From: Saprospiraceae bacterium UBA3362
GTDB taxonomy: Bacteria; Bacteroidota; Bacteroidia; Chitinophagales; Saprospiraceae
Direction of reading: 5' to 3'
NCBI GenBank assembly: GCA_002360455.1
Contig: DEQQ01000080.1
Location: 1 to 48,463 of the forward strand
DNA length: 48,463 nt
This document shows, one piece after another, positions 34,865 to 43,146 of the stretch (position 1 is its first letter; each line of letters opens with the position of its first letter). Under the pieces are notes generated by a model that ran no database searches, was not told where the DNA came from, and saw only the letters and a program-made list of their open reading frames with translations. The position numbers and the translations under genes were made by a program.

Positions 34865-34917
34865 ACAGCTTTTCAAGCTGTAAGAATTGTTTTCTTTGAC
34901 TAAAGAAATTTTAGTCA
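34865..34917. promoter_or_regulatory. Two adjacent palindromes in the sigma/Kelch divergent region
   Basis: ACAGCTT-TTC-AAGCTGT (34865-34881) and TGACTAAA-GAAAT-TTTAGTCA (34897-34917) are both perfect. The second is followed on the plus strand by GATCCTTTTTT, so it could be a terminator or attenuator ahead of the Kelch gene, or both could be operator sites for the divergent pair. Confidence 0.45.
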
Positions 34918-34985
34918 GATCCTTTTTTAAGACGAATTAGACTTTTTCTTATATATAAATTGATCCAAGATTCGTTGTCATTTTG

Positions 34986-34993
34986 TATTTTTG
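34986..34993 (+). promoter_or_regulatory. Promoter -7 element TATTTTTG for the Kelch gene
   Basis: Exact TAnnTTTG, 42 bp before the ATG at 35036. No well-spaced -33 TTG is seen. Confidence 0.5.
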
Positions 34994-35035
34994 TTTTGAC
35001 AATGCAATATTGATTAAGTAAAATCGAGGATCAAA

Positions 35036-36220
35036 ATGAGATTAAATGTAGTGTTTTTCTTTGTGGTTTTTCTTTGTGGGGAGATTTGGTCTCAAGCTCA
35101 ATGGCAGGAGCATGACAGTTTGCCCGGAGGAGGAAGGCATCATTCCGCCTGTTTTGTTATAGGAGATTCGGTGTATGTCATCGGAGGTGAGTTGTCCAAT
35201 TTTCGGGATGCAGGAGATGTTTGGTGTTTTAATATTAAAACAAGCAAATGGAAGAAAAGGAATGATTTTCCGGGAGATGATAGATCATATGCTGCTTTTT
35301 TTTCTATTGGCAATAAAGGTTATCTGGGATTAGGGACAAACTTTAAAAATGATTTTTGGGAGTATGACCCTCTTGCAGATCGTTGGAAACCAATTGCGGA
35401 TTTTCCGGGGGGAGCTCTATACCATCCTTTGTTTTTTGTAATTAACGACATAGCTTATGTTGGATTGGGGCAAAACGGAAGCGGAAAACACGACGATGAG
35501 CTCTATGCCTACGATCCAAAAGTGAATCAATGGACAAAAAAATTGCCTGTGACCATTCCACCCAATCACCACCCGGCAATGTTTGTAATAGGCAATAAAG
35601 GATATCTTTGCACAGGCCACCAGGCTGATCCCAACAGAATGATGAATAATTTGTATGAATATGACCCTGAGAATGATCGATGGAAAGAACTTGCTTCCAT
35701 TCCCTCCGAAGGTCGAGTAGGAGCTGTTGGATTTTCTTTGGAGAACAAAGGATATATTTCTTGCGGATTTGACGAATTAAGAACAGGAAAATATTATGAA
35801 GATGTATGGGAGTATAATCCTCAAACTAATCAATGGACGGCCTTAACCGATTTTCCGGGAGGTCCCACTTTTGCTGCGATCACTTGCCAAACCAAAGACA
35901 AAGTCTTTGTAGGTACCGGACTGAAAGAACAATACTCGCCACAGTGGTTTGAATTTAGCGTTCCTACTTTAAGCAGCACAGACAAGTTAAAAAATGAAGA
36001 AGATCTCAGCATTTTAGCTCCCAATCCTGTTGTCCAAATATTGCAAATAAGGAGAAACTTTGAGCGATTTGAGATCCATAATCTCCAATCTCAAATTGTT
36101 CTTTCAGGTACAAAATCGGAAATTGACGTAAAACAATTGCCTTGTGGAACTTATTTGATAAAACTATGGTTTGAAAATAAAGATTTCAAAGTCCTGCGTT
36201 TTGTCAAAGCATTTAATTAA
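35036..36220 (+). CDS. Secreted Kelch-repeat protein with T9SS sorting domain
   Basis: A 394-residue protein with a signal peptide (MRLNVVFFFVVFLCGEIWSQ). About six Kelch blades repeat the pattern F.(I/V)G(N/D).(G/A)Y(L/V).G.G, then W.YDP....W.....FPG, giving a beta-propeller over residues 25-310. The last 75 residues form a T9SS type A domain (ILAPNPVVQILQI...GTYLIKL...VLRFVKAF). It is likely outside the cell; ligand unknown. It is divergent from the sigma factor gene and may respond to it, which is inference from position. Confidence 0.87.
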   Translation: MRLNVVFFFVVFLCGEIWSQAQWQEHDSLPGGGRHHSACFVIGDSVYVIGGELSNFRDAGDVWCFNIKTSKWKKRNDFPGDDRSYAAFFSIGNKGYLGLGTNFKNDFWEYDPLADRWKPIADFPGGALYHPLFFVINDIAYVGLGQNGSGKHDDELYAYDPKVNQWTKKLPVTIPPNHHPAMFVIGNKGYLCTGHQADPNRMMNNLYEYDPENDRWKELASIPSEGRVGAVGFSLENKGYISCGFDELRTGKYYEDVWEYNPQTNQWTALTDFPGGPTFAAITCQTKDKVFVGTGLKEQYSPQWFEFSVPTLSSTDKLKNEEDLSILAPNPVVQILQIRRNFERFEIHNLQSQIVLSGTKSEIDVKQLPCGTYLIKLWFENKDFKVLRFVKAFN

Positions 36221-36276
36221 TGATGAATTGTCAATGGGCCTGAATCTAATTTGTAAAATCTACACATTTTAAATTA

Positions 36277-36903
36277 ATGAAAACAGTTTCGCTTTTCCAT
36301 TTATGCTTTGCATTTTTGATATCCTGTTCTAATGTAAAAAATCCGGTCAGCCTCGCCGGAAAATATCAAGCTCATATTGAGATTGATAAGTCAAAATTGA
36401 ATTCAGCAGGGGTGAAAGACTCTATTGAGCTTCAACTCTCCAAAGCAAAAGAAGAATTGCAAAAAATTGATTTTAAGAATGAGATGGATCTGAGTAAAAT
36501 TGATACCTCTACAGCTGAAGGAAAATTGGAGTACGCAGCCAAAGAATTTGCAGGAAGCATGACAAACTTAGGCAAAGAGCTGGGGAGTATTGGCTTGAAT
36601 TTAGGTAAGTTTCTTGGAGATGTCACTATAAATGGAATCAATGATTTGGAATTGGGTTTGCATGATCTCAAATTCGATGTAGAATTGCAGGAAGATGGTG
36701 ACATTAAGACAGATCAAGAGTGGATTGCTTGGATGTATCTTAAGAATGTAAGCTGGGAACAATCCAATGATCAGTTCATACTCAAAAATAAAGATGGAGT
36801 ATTGCGAACATTCAAGTTTACGACAAAAGATGACGGATTTATTCTAGAAGAGAATGCAATGAAAGTCGTCCTTACTAAAATCAATTCTTCGAAAAAAATA
36901 TAA
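36277..36903 (+). CDS. Lipoprotein of unknown function
   Basis: A 208-residue protein with a lipoprotein signal (MKTVSLFHLCFAFLISCSN, Cys at residue 17). The mature part opens with LAGKYQAHIEID, then an amphipathic helical stretch (KEELQKIDFKNEMDL...), a Gly-Leu-rich piece (NLGKELGSIGLNLGKFLGD), and a final beta-rich half (DVELQEDGDIKTD, WEQSNDQFILKN) like lipocalin or DUF4923-type domains. I do not recognise the family. It follows the Kelch gene by 56 bp on the same strand. Confidence 0.7.
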   Translation: MKTVSLFHLCFAFLISCSNVKNPVSLAGKYQAHIEIDKSKLNSAGVKDSIELQLSKAKEELQKIDFKNEMDLSKIDTSTAEGKLEYAAKEFAGSMTNLGKELGSIGLNLGKFLGDVTINGINDLELGLHDLKFDVELQEDGDIKTDQEWIAWMYLKNVSWEQSNDQFILKNKDGVLRTFKFTTKDDGFILEENAMKVVLTKINSSKKI

Positions 36904-36947
36904 ATTTCAAAAGATCTCAACGATCCTTCTAAATTAGAGAAGGGTAT

Positions 36948-37991
36948 CTAAAAATGATTCCAGCCTTGTGCTGTCAATGGATGTAATTTTCCTGAAGAGC
37001 TTCTGAGTTGAGTACCGGCATCCGGTGTAGTAATTTCCCCGATATGATAAAAATCAGGAAGGAATTTTAGCTTGTCTGTATCTTCAGCTTTGACACAAAA
37101 CAACAACTCATAATCTTCTCCACCATTAAGTGCACAAGTTATGGGATCCAAATTGAATTTTATTGCCAATAATTTTGCATCCGTATGAATGGGAACAGAC
37201 TCTTCATCTATTATTGCTCCACATTGGCTTTGTTTACAAATATGCAATAAGTCAGAAGACAGCCCGTCAGATAGGTCCATCATAGCGGTAGGAATTACAC
37301 CGGATTTAGCCAACCAAAGAATCGTATCTTTTCTTGCTTCGGGTTTTAAAAATTTTCCAACCACATAATCTTGATTCTCCAGATCGGGTTGGATGTTAGG
37401 GTTTTCAAGATAAATTTGTTTTTCACGTTCCAACAGTTGAAGTCCAAGATATGCTGCACCCAAATGACCGCTTACATAAATTTGATCTCCTGCTTTGGCA
37501 CCATTTCGATACGTAATTTTTTCTTTGGACTGAAACCCGACAGCAGTAACAGATAGGGTCAGTCCCTTGGGAGAAGAAGTAGTATCTCCTCCTACTAAAT
37601 CAACTTTGTAGGTTTCGCAAGCTATACGAATCCCTTCATACAATTCTTGTAAGGCTTCTACAGAAAATCTATTGGAAACAGAAATCGAAACCGTAATATG
37701 AGACGGAATGGCATTCATCGCATAGACATCAGAGAGATTGACCACAACGGCCTTATAACCCAAGTGTTTCAATGGCGTGTACATAAGATCAAAGTGGATC
37801 CACTCTACCAAAAGATCAGTAGTGATAACCATTGCTCTGTCACCAAGATCAATAACTGCTGCATCATCTCCGATAGATTTGATGGTAGAATTTTGTACCT
37901 GAACAAATTCAGAGGTCAGTGTTGCAATCAACTTGAACTCACCCAATTCGCTGATTTCGGTTCGTTGGATATTCGATTCTTCGGTACTCAT
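36948..37991 (-). CDS. thiL: Thiamine-monophosphate kinase
   Basis: A 347-residue enzyme of the PurM-like ATPase fold that phosphorylates thiamine monophosphate to the diphosphate cofactor. Visible landmarks: ELGEFKLIATLT at the N-terminus, KSIGDDAAVIDLGD, VITTDLLVEWIHFDLMYTPLKHLGYKAVVVNLSDVYAMNA (metal-binding Asp residues), DLVGGDTTSS, AVGFQSKEKITYRNGAKAGDQIYVSG, MMDLSDGLSSDL and NGGEDYELLF. Slightly longer than typical. No thiamine riboswitch is seen, and the other thi genes are not in the window. Its ATG overlaps the preceding pseudouridine synthase gene by 4 bp. Confidence 0.95.
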   Translation of the reverse strand: MSTEESNIQRTEISELGEFKLIATLTSEFVQVQNSTIKSIGDDAAVIDLGDRAMVITTDLLVEWIHFDLMYTPLKHLGYKAVVVNLSDVYAMNAIPSHITVSISVSNRFSVEALQELYEGIRIACETYKVDLVGGDTTSSPKGLTLSVTAVGFQSKEKITYRNGAKAGDQIYVSGHLGAAYLGLQLLEREKQIYLENPNIQPDLENQDYVVGKFLKPEARKDTILWLAKSGVIPTAMMDLSDGLSSDLLHICKQSQCGAIIDEESVPIHTDAKLLAIKFNLDPITCALNGGEDYELLFCVKAEDTDKLKFLPDFYHIGEITTPDAGTQLRSSSGKLHPLTAQGWNHF

Positions 37992-38662
37992 ACAGTAGAT
38001 TTCTTTGGTTCAAAATAGTTCCATATATCATGGTCAGGCCAAGGAGAAAAAAACTCAAGATCTGCTTTTGTAGAAGGATGTTTGAAGTTTAGTTGCCAAG
38101 CTAAAAGGGCTATGGATCGATCCTCATTTTTTCTTCGAGCTCCGTACTTCACATCTCCTTTGATGGGAAATCCTGCAGCAGAAAGCTGTGCTCGAATTTG
38201 ATGAAACTTTCCGGTACCGGTTTCAATTTCGATTAGATCATAATGGTTTCCTTCTTGGATGTAGGAAGTTTTTAAAGTAACTTCCACAAATCCTTCCGAA
38301 GGATTGTTTTGAATCCAAGATTTTCCTGATGTTTGTTTCTTGATATAATGTTTTAATTCCGGTAGAAGTTTTTCATCTTTTTTAGAAACAAGGACTAGAT
38401 ACTTTTTTTTAAATTCAGATCGCTCCATCTGAGTTTGTATCTCCGTTTGCACAGCAGCATGTTTTCCAAAAACAACCAATCCCGCAGCAGGTCTGTCCAA
38501 TCTGTTGCACAAGTGTAATTTTTGTTTGAAATATTTTTCCATGTAAAATTGCAAACTTGCATCTTCTGTAAGATCATCTTGCACAGGCATTGTTGCAGGC
38601 TTATAACAAACCACAATATGATGATCTTTGTAAAGTACAAGTTCAGAAAAAGTCTGCATCAT
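37988..38662 (-). CDS. RluA-family RNA pseudouridine synthase
   Basis: A 224-residue protein, full length for a synthase without an S4 domain. Motif I: VLYKDHHIVVCYKPATMPVQ. The catalytic Asp is in CNRLDRPAAGLVVFGK (usually HRLDxxTSG; the Thr-Ser are here Ala-Ala). A later motif is VEVTLKT..QEGNHYDLIEIETGTGKFHQIRAQLSAAGFPIKGDVKYGA. The target uridine cannot be told. It is in an overlapping run: its start overlaps the stop of the small membrane protein gene (38659-38662) and its end overlaps thiL. Confidence 0.9.
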   Translation of the reverse strand: MMQTFSELVLYKDHHIVVCYKPATMPVQDDLTEDASLQFYMEKYFKQKLHLCNRLDRPAAGLVVFGKHAAVQTEIQTQMERSEFKKKYLVLVSKKDEKLLPELKHYIKKQTSGKSWIQNNPSEGFVEVTLKTSYIQEGNHYDLIEIETGTGKFHQIRAQLSAAGFPIKGDVKYGARRKNEDRSIALLAWQLNFKHPSTKADLEFFSPWPDHDIWNYFEPKKSTV

Positions 38663-38811
38663 TTGGGATCGATTTCTTCGTAATCTGTGTATTCTTTTTT
38701 GCCCATTCCGGGTTTTTGTGATCTGTTTTCGATCACGATTTTTTTATCACTAAAAAACAGCATATACAGTCCATATAATGCCAACCCTAAAACAACTAAA
38801 CGTATCATCAT
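38659..38811 (-). CDS. 50-residue single-helix membrane protein (DUF4834-like?)
   Basis: Starts at tandem ATGs (38811) and ends in a TGA that overlaps the first ATG of the pseudouridine synthase gene (ATGA), a strong sign of a real gene. The product MMIRLVVLGLALYGLYMLFF is a membrane helix, followed by a charged tail DKKIVIENRSQKPG...KEYTDYEEIDPK. The tail resembles the end of DUF4834 proteins of Bacteroidota (..EY.DYEE..), but it is much shorter, so this is tentative. Confidence 0.6.
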   Translation of the reverse strand: MMIRLVVLGLALYGLYMLFFSDKKIVIENRSQKPGMGKKEYTDYEEIDPK

Positions 38812-38848
38812 TTTAATAATGAAAATTTTTTATTTTATTTTGCTGTGT

Positions 38849-38939
38849 CCCCACATTCTGTGGGGTCGGAGTCTTCCATGCTCGCTAACGCTCGGTGCTT
38901 TGCACCGCCACATTATGATGTGGCGCATTCCAGCCTCCT
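38849..38939 (+). repeat. Structured palindromic element, copy C (REP-like family)
   Basis: Hairpins CCCCACA-TTC-TGTGGGG (38849-38865), CGGTGC-TTT-GCACCG (38893-38907) and GCCACAT-TATG-ATGTGGC (38907-38924), joined by GTCGGAGTCTTCCATG and CTCGCTAACGCTC. The linkers match those of copies A, B and E while the stems differ in sequence but still pair. It lies in the 778-bp gap before the GT117 gene. Confidence 0.8.
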
Positions 38940-39323
38940 CACAGATTTTTTACACCATTTGAAAAGCCAACTTTTTTTATCAAAAGAATACTTCATCCAA
39001 ATTAATTCAAAAATTCATCTCACACAAAGATAAAGGGCTTAGTCTAATTGAACTCTATTATTTTTTAGACTTACAGGTGGGTAAGCTATAGTTTGAGCCT
39101 GTTTTAGCTTGGCAAAATTTTTATTTTTTCATAAATTGGCTTAGAAAATTGGAGTTGACTTGATTTGCCTCTAAGATTCTTATCAAGTAAAAAGCGAAAG
39201 CTATCGGAGGAGGTCATTTTCAACACCAAAAACCTAGACATTTGGATTTTAAAAGTGGAAATTATTTGAGGAGTAAACAATAATAAGAAAACTTACAACG
39301 TTATATGTACTTTCTCTCACCTC

Positions 39324-39429
39324 AATATGGATTTTGCAAGAGTGGGTGGAAGGGCAGACCCGAATAGGGTCTGGTGCGAAGCACCGATAGCCCTGCAACA
39401 CACGACGGCAAAGCCGGCTTGCCCATATT
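39324..39429. repeat. Structured palindromic element, variant D
   Basis: Bounded by AATATGG (39324-39330) and CCATATT (39423-39429). Internal hairpins are CAGACCC-GAATA-GGGTCTG (39355-39373), GGTGC-GAA-GCACC (39373-39385) and an outer GGGCA (39352) with TGCCC (39420). It shares the central GGTGC...GCACC hairpin with copies A-C but not their linkers, so it is either a distant relative or a second family. Sequence between 38940 and 39323 and from 39430 to 39589 shows nothing but AT-rich spacer. Confidence 0.6.
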
Positions 39430-39589
39430 ATATTTATTTTCTATTTTTAAATAATTGATATACATACATATTATATATATGTATTATTTATATAAAAATA
39501 AATTCTGTAAAGCTGACTAAGTTTTTCTACTTTTACATGAATTTTTATTGAATATAAAATAATTTAATTTATAAGAATCTGATAATCCA

Positions 39590-42500
39590 ATGAATTCGTA
39601 TTTAAATCGAGCTAATGTGACAGGATGGATGGTCTTTTTGTTGACCTTCATTGTGTACTTTTTTGCGGTAGAGCGCACCGGAAGTTTATGGGACTGTGGT
39701 GAGTTTGTCCTTGGAGCCTACAAGTTACAGATTGTGCACCCACCGGGAGGTCCTTTGTTTGTGATGATTGGGAGAATGTTTGCTTGGGTAGCGACATTAC
39801 TAAGCAATAATCCATCAGACATAGCTTTTGCTGTAAACCTCATGTCGGCACTCTGCACTTCTGTGGCAGCAATGTGCCTTTGTTGGGTAACCATAATGTT
39901 TGCGAGGCTTATGATTTTCGGAAGAGATCAGCAAGCAGAGGGTTCTGAAGATTTCATTGCCTGTGCAGCAGGTTTAGTAACAGGATTGGTAACGGCATTC
40001 TCAACCTCTATTTGGTTTTCTGCAGTTGAAGGTGAGGTTTATGCAATGTCCACAATGTTTACTGGGCTAACCATGTGGGCTGCCACAAAATGGTATTATC
40101 TTGAAGACAGACCAGGCACGGACAAGTGGTTGATTTTTGCCTTGTACGCTACAGGTCTCTCCATAGGTGTTCACTTATTGAGTTTGTTGACTTTTTCATT
40201 TATTGCCATATTAATCTATTTCAAAAAATGGAAGGAACACAGTTTTATGGGAATGGCGCTTGCAGCCCTTGCAGGGGTATTAAGTACAACCGTTTTTCAA
40301 TCTTTGATTATTACAGGAATCCCTAGTCTCTGGGCAGCTTTCGATAAGTATTTTGTAAACAGTCTTGGACTGCCTTTCCACTCCGGATTGATCCCAACTT
40401 TAATTGTTCTTACAGGTATTTTTTGGTATGGAATGACATACTTTAAAAAACTGGGTTCAGATTTGGGATATAAAGTAGTGTTTACTTTCATGCTATTGTC
40501 CATTTCTTTCTCTACGGTGGGAGTGGTAATCTTGAGAGCCAATGCCAATCCACCGATCAATATGAATGCTCCTACAGATGTGATGAGGTTGTTGCCCTAT
40601 CTTAATCGAGAGCAATACGGAGACAGACCATTGTTAAAAGGACCTCACTTTGATGCCAGACCGATTGATACAAAATCCGAGCCACGATGGGGAAGAGTAG
40701 GAAATAAATATGCTGTTGTCGATAGGAAATTTGATTACGTTTTTGCTAAAAAAGACGAAATCTTTTTACCTCGAATTAGCCACAATGACCAAGGAAGGAG
40801 TCAGCTTCATAGAATGTGGATGGATTATCTTGTGGACAAAAAAGAAGGAGTTCCGACCATGGAATACAATCTGAAATTCATGTGGAATTATCAGTTTGGG
40901 TGGATGTATTGGAGATATTTCTTTTGGAACTTTATAGGAAGACAAAATGCAGAACAAGGTTTTTATCCTTGGAATGTAAAAGATGGAAACTGGTATTCGG
41001 GCATCAAAGCTTTTGATAGTGCCAAATTGTATAATCAAGACAGATTGCCTCGAGTCATAAGAGAAGATCAGTCTAGAAACGGATACTATTTTATCCCATT
41101 TATACTGGGAATTCTTGGGGTGATCTATAATTTTAAATATGGAAGAAAAGAGTTTTGGGCACTTGCCTCCATGTGGTTGTTGGCAGGGCTTGGACTTTGT
41201 TTTTTCAATAACTCTCCACCGAATGAACCTCGTGAACGTGACTATGTATTGGTGGGTTCATTTATGATTTTCTGCATCTGGGTCGGCATGGGCGTACTGA
41301 TGATTGCAAGATTGTTAATGGAAAAACTTAAACTGAATGGAATGGCTCCGGTTGCAATTTCAGCTTGTTTAGGTTTGGCAGCACCATTGATCATGGTAAC
41401 AAAAAACATGGATGATCTTGGTAGAAACGGGATTACTGCTGCACGCGATTACGCCATCAATATATTAGAAAGTTGTAAACCTAATGCGATCTTATTTACC
41501 TACGGAGATAATGATACTTATCCGGTATGGTATGCACAAGAAGTAGAAAATATTAGAAGAGATGTAAGGGTAATCAATTTGAGCTTGATAGCAGTAGACT
41601 GGTATATTGATGTTCAACGAAGAAAAATCAACGAGTCTCCGGCTGTTAAAATGTCTATTCCTTCAGAAAAATACAGAGGAATGCTAAGAAATCAAATATT
41701 CTATTACAACCCTGAAGATCCTGAGGGAAAGGGAAATGCTGATAGAGAGATGGATTTGGGTTCGTTTCTTAAATTCTTGGGAGAAGATCATAAATTGAGT
41801 GGCGGTGGCGGAAGAGAATTTGAAACTTATATGCCAACTCATTTGGTGTCTTTAAATGTCGACTTGAATAGAGCGCAACAAATAGGAATGGTGAATCCCG
41901 GAGACTCCAATGTGGTTACAAAAATACCGATCAACCTCGGAGGAAAATCATACATGACCAAGGATGAACTTGCAATAATGGATATCATTTACTCCAATAT
42001 TCATGAGCGACCGGTTTATTTTTCTGTGACCTGTCATGGAGAAAAGTTGATGGGAATGGATGATTATACAGAGATGGACGGAATGGCATTGCGTATAGTT
42101 CCCAAAAAATCCATCAGCGATAAGTCAATGTATATTTACGGTGCAGGAAGTATGAACTACGATTATACTTATGAGGCAGTAATGAATAAGTATAAGTGGG
42201 GAAATTTCGACAAGCAAAAATTGTTTGTGGATCATTCTTATGGTCCGAGTATACAGGCTTTACGGATGGTGATGATGAGATTGGCAGCAGGATTGGCAGC
42301 AAAAGGAGATATGGAGCGCGCAGGAAATGTGGCAGCAAAATTCTTCGAAGCTTTTCCTAACATGAATTTTCAGTATGATGTCAGAGTTATGCCTTTTATT
42401 CAGACTTTGGTCGATGCCAAACGTATAGACGAGGCCAAAAAGCATCTCAATATTTTAGTGGATGAAACCATAGATATGCTGGAGTTTTATGAGACTCTTT

Positions 42501-42661
42501 CTCCACAAGAATTGGAAGGTGGATTTCAACAGGACAAAGCGTATACACAGAGTGCTGTAAGAGAGATTGTGGAACGAGCAAAGTTGATGGGAGATGCTAC
42601 ATACTCATCTGAAATCGAAAACAAACTCAAACGTTTTATTCCTGCAAATCTGCCTAATTAA
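39590..42661 (+). CDS. DUF2723 / GT117-type membrane glycosyltransferase
   Basis: A 1023-residue membrane protein. The N-terminal DUF2723 domain (residues 10-180) carries ERTGSLWDCGEFVLGAYKLQIVHPPGGPLFVMIGRMF and EGEVYAMSTMFTGLTMWA. About ten more membrane helices reach to residue 610, including NNSPPNEPRERDYVLVGSF. A soluble region follows (FTYGDNDTYPVWYAQEVENIRRDVRVINLSL), and the C-terminal 150 residues are TPR-like helices. The fold is that of protein O-mannosyltransferase-like GT-C enzymes, and the family is classed as GT117. It probably glycosylates exported proteins with a lipid-linked sugar; the exact sugar is unknown. A 49-bp gap leads to rpiB. Confidence 0.88.
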   Translation: MNSYLNRANVTGWMVFLLTFIVYFFAVERTGSLWDCGEFVLGAYKLQIVHPPGGPLFVMIGRMFAWVATLLSNNPSDIAFAVNLMSALCTSVAAMCLCWVTIMFARLMIFGRDQQAEGSEDFIACAAGLVTGLVTAFSTSIWFSAVEGEVYAMSTMFTGLTMWAATKWYYLEDRPGTDKWLIFALYATGLSIGVHLLSLLTFSFIAILIYFKKWKEHSFMGMALAALAGVLSTTVFQSLIITGIPSLWAAFDKYFVNSLGLPFHSGLIPTLIVLTGIFWYGMTYFKKLGSDLGYKVVFTFMLLSISFSTVGVVILRANANPPINMNAPTDVMRLLPYLNREQYGDRPLLKGPHFDARPIDTKSEPRWGRVGNKYAVVDRKFDYVFAKKDEIFLPRISHNDQGRSQLHRMWMDYLVDKKEGVPTMEYNLKFMWNYQFGWMYWRYFFWNFIGRQNAEQGFYPWNVKDGNWYSGIKAFDSAKLYNQDRLPRVIREDQSRNGYYFIPFILGILGVIYNFKYGRKEFWALASMWLLAGLGLCFFNNSPPNEPRERDYVLVGSFMIFCIWVGMGVLMIARLLMEKLKLNGMAPVAISACLGLAAPLIMVTKNMDDLGRNGITAARDYAINILESCKPNAILFTYGDNDTYPVWYAQEVENIRRDVRVINLSLIAVDWYIDVQRRKINESPAVKMSIPSEKYRGMLRNQIFYYNPEDPEGKGNADREMDLGSFLKFLGEDHKLSGGGGREFETYMPTHLVSLNVDLNRAQQIGMVNPGDSNVVTKIPINLGGKSYMTKDELAIMDIIYSNIHERPVYFSVTCHGEKLMGMDDYTEMDGMALRIVPKKSISDKSMYIYGAGSMNYDYTYEAVMNKYKWGNFDKQKLFVDHSYGPSIQALRMVMMRLAAGLAAKGDMERAGNVAAKFFEAFPNMNFQYDVRVMPFIQTLVDAKRIDEAKKHLNILVDETIDMLEFYETLSPQELEGGFQQDKAYTQSAVREIVERAKLMGDATYSSEIENKLKRFIPANLPN

Positions 42662-42709
42662 TGCATTTATAGAATTGATTTGTTTTTGTGCTATAAATTA
42701 TAAGAATCA

Positions 42710-43144
42710 ATGCAAACAATAATTTCCATCGGTACAGATCATGCCGGTGTAGAATATAAAAATTCAATCAAAGCCCATTTGGAACAAATGGGCTTTGCCG
42801 TTTTAGATCATGGTACCAATTCTGATGAGTCTGTGGACTATCCTGACTTTATTCATCCTGTAGGAGAAGATCTCGATGCGAACAAAGCGAAATTTGGAAT
42901 CGTGATTTGCGGGTCCGGTAATGGTGCCGCTATAACAGCAAATAAGCATCGCAGTGTAAGGTGTGCACTGTGTTGGAATCAGGAGTTAGCTGTTCTAGCC
43001 AGAGAACACAATGATGCCAATGTGATGAGCATTCCGGCTCGATATGTTTCACTACCGTTGGCGATCTCTATGGTAGATTCTTTTTTAAATACTGCTTTTG
43101 CAGGTGGAAGACATCTGCGCAGAGTAGAAAAAATTTCTTGTTGA
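42710..43144 (+). CDS. rpiB: Ribose-5-phosphate isomerase B
   Basis: A 144-residue RpiB/LacAB-type sugar isomerase that interconverts ribose 5-phosphate and ribulose 5-phosphate. Features: IGTDHAGVEYKNSIKAHL at the N-terminus (phosphate-binding Asp-His), DYPDFIHPVGEDL, the catalytic Cys loop IVICGSGNGAAITANKHRSVRCALCW, and EHNDANVMSIPARYV near the end. The common CGTGIG is CGSGNG here, as in other Bacteroidota. It follows the GT117 gene and its stop is 2 bp before the peptidase ATG. Confidence 0.94.
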   Translation: MQTIISIGTDHAGVEYKNSIKAHLEQMGFAVLDHGTNSDESVDYPDFIHPVGEDLDANKAKFGIVICGSGNGAAITANKHRSVRCALCWNQELAVLAREHNDANVMSIPARYVSLPLAISMVDSFLNTAFAGGRHLRRVEKISC

Positions 43145-43146
43145 TT

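Noticed and set aside
37992..38843. Thiamine riboswitch ahead of thiL
   Set aside because: thiL is translationally coupled to the synthase gene, and I see no TPP-type CTGAGA/ACCTGA core in the region.
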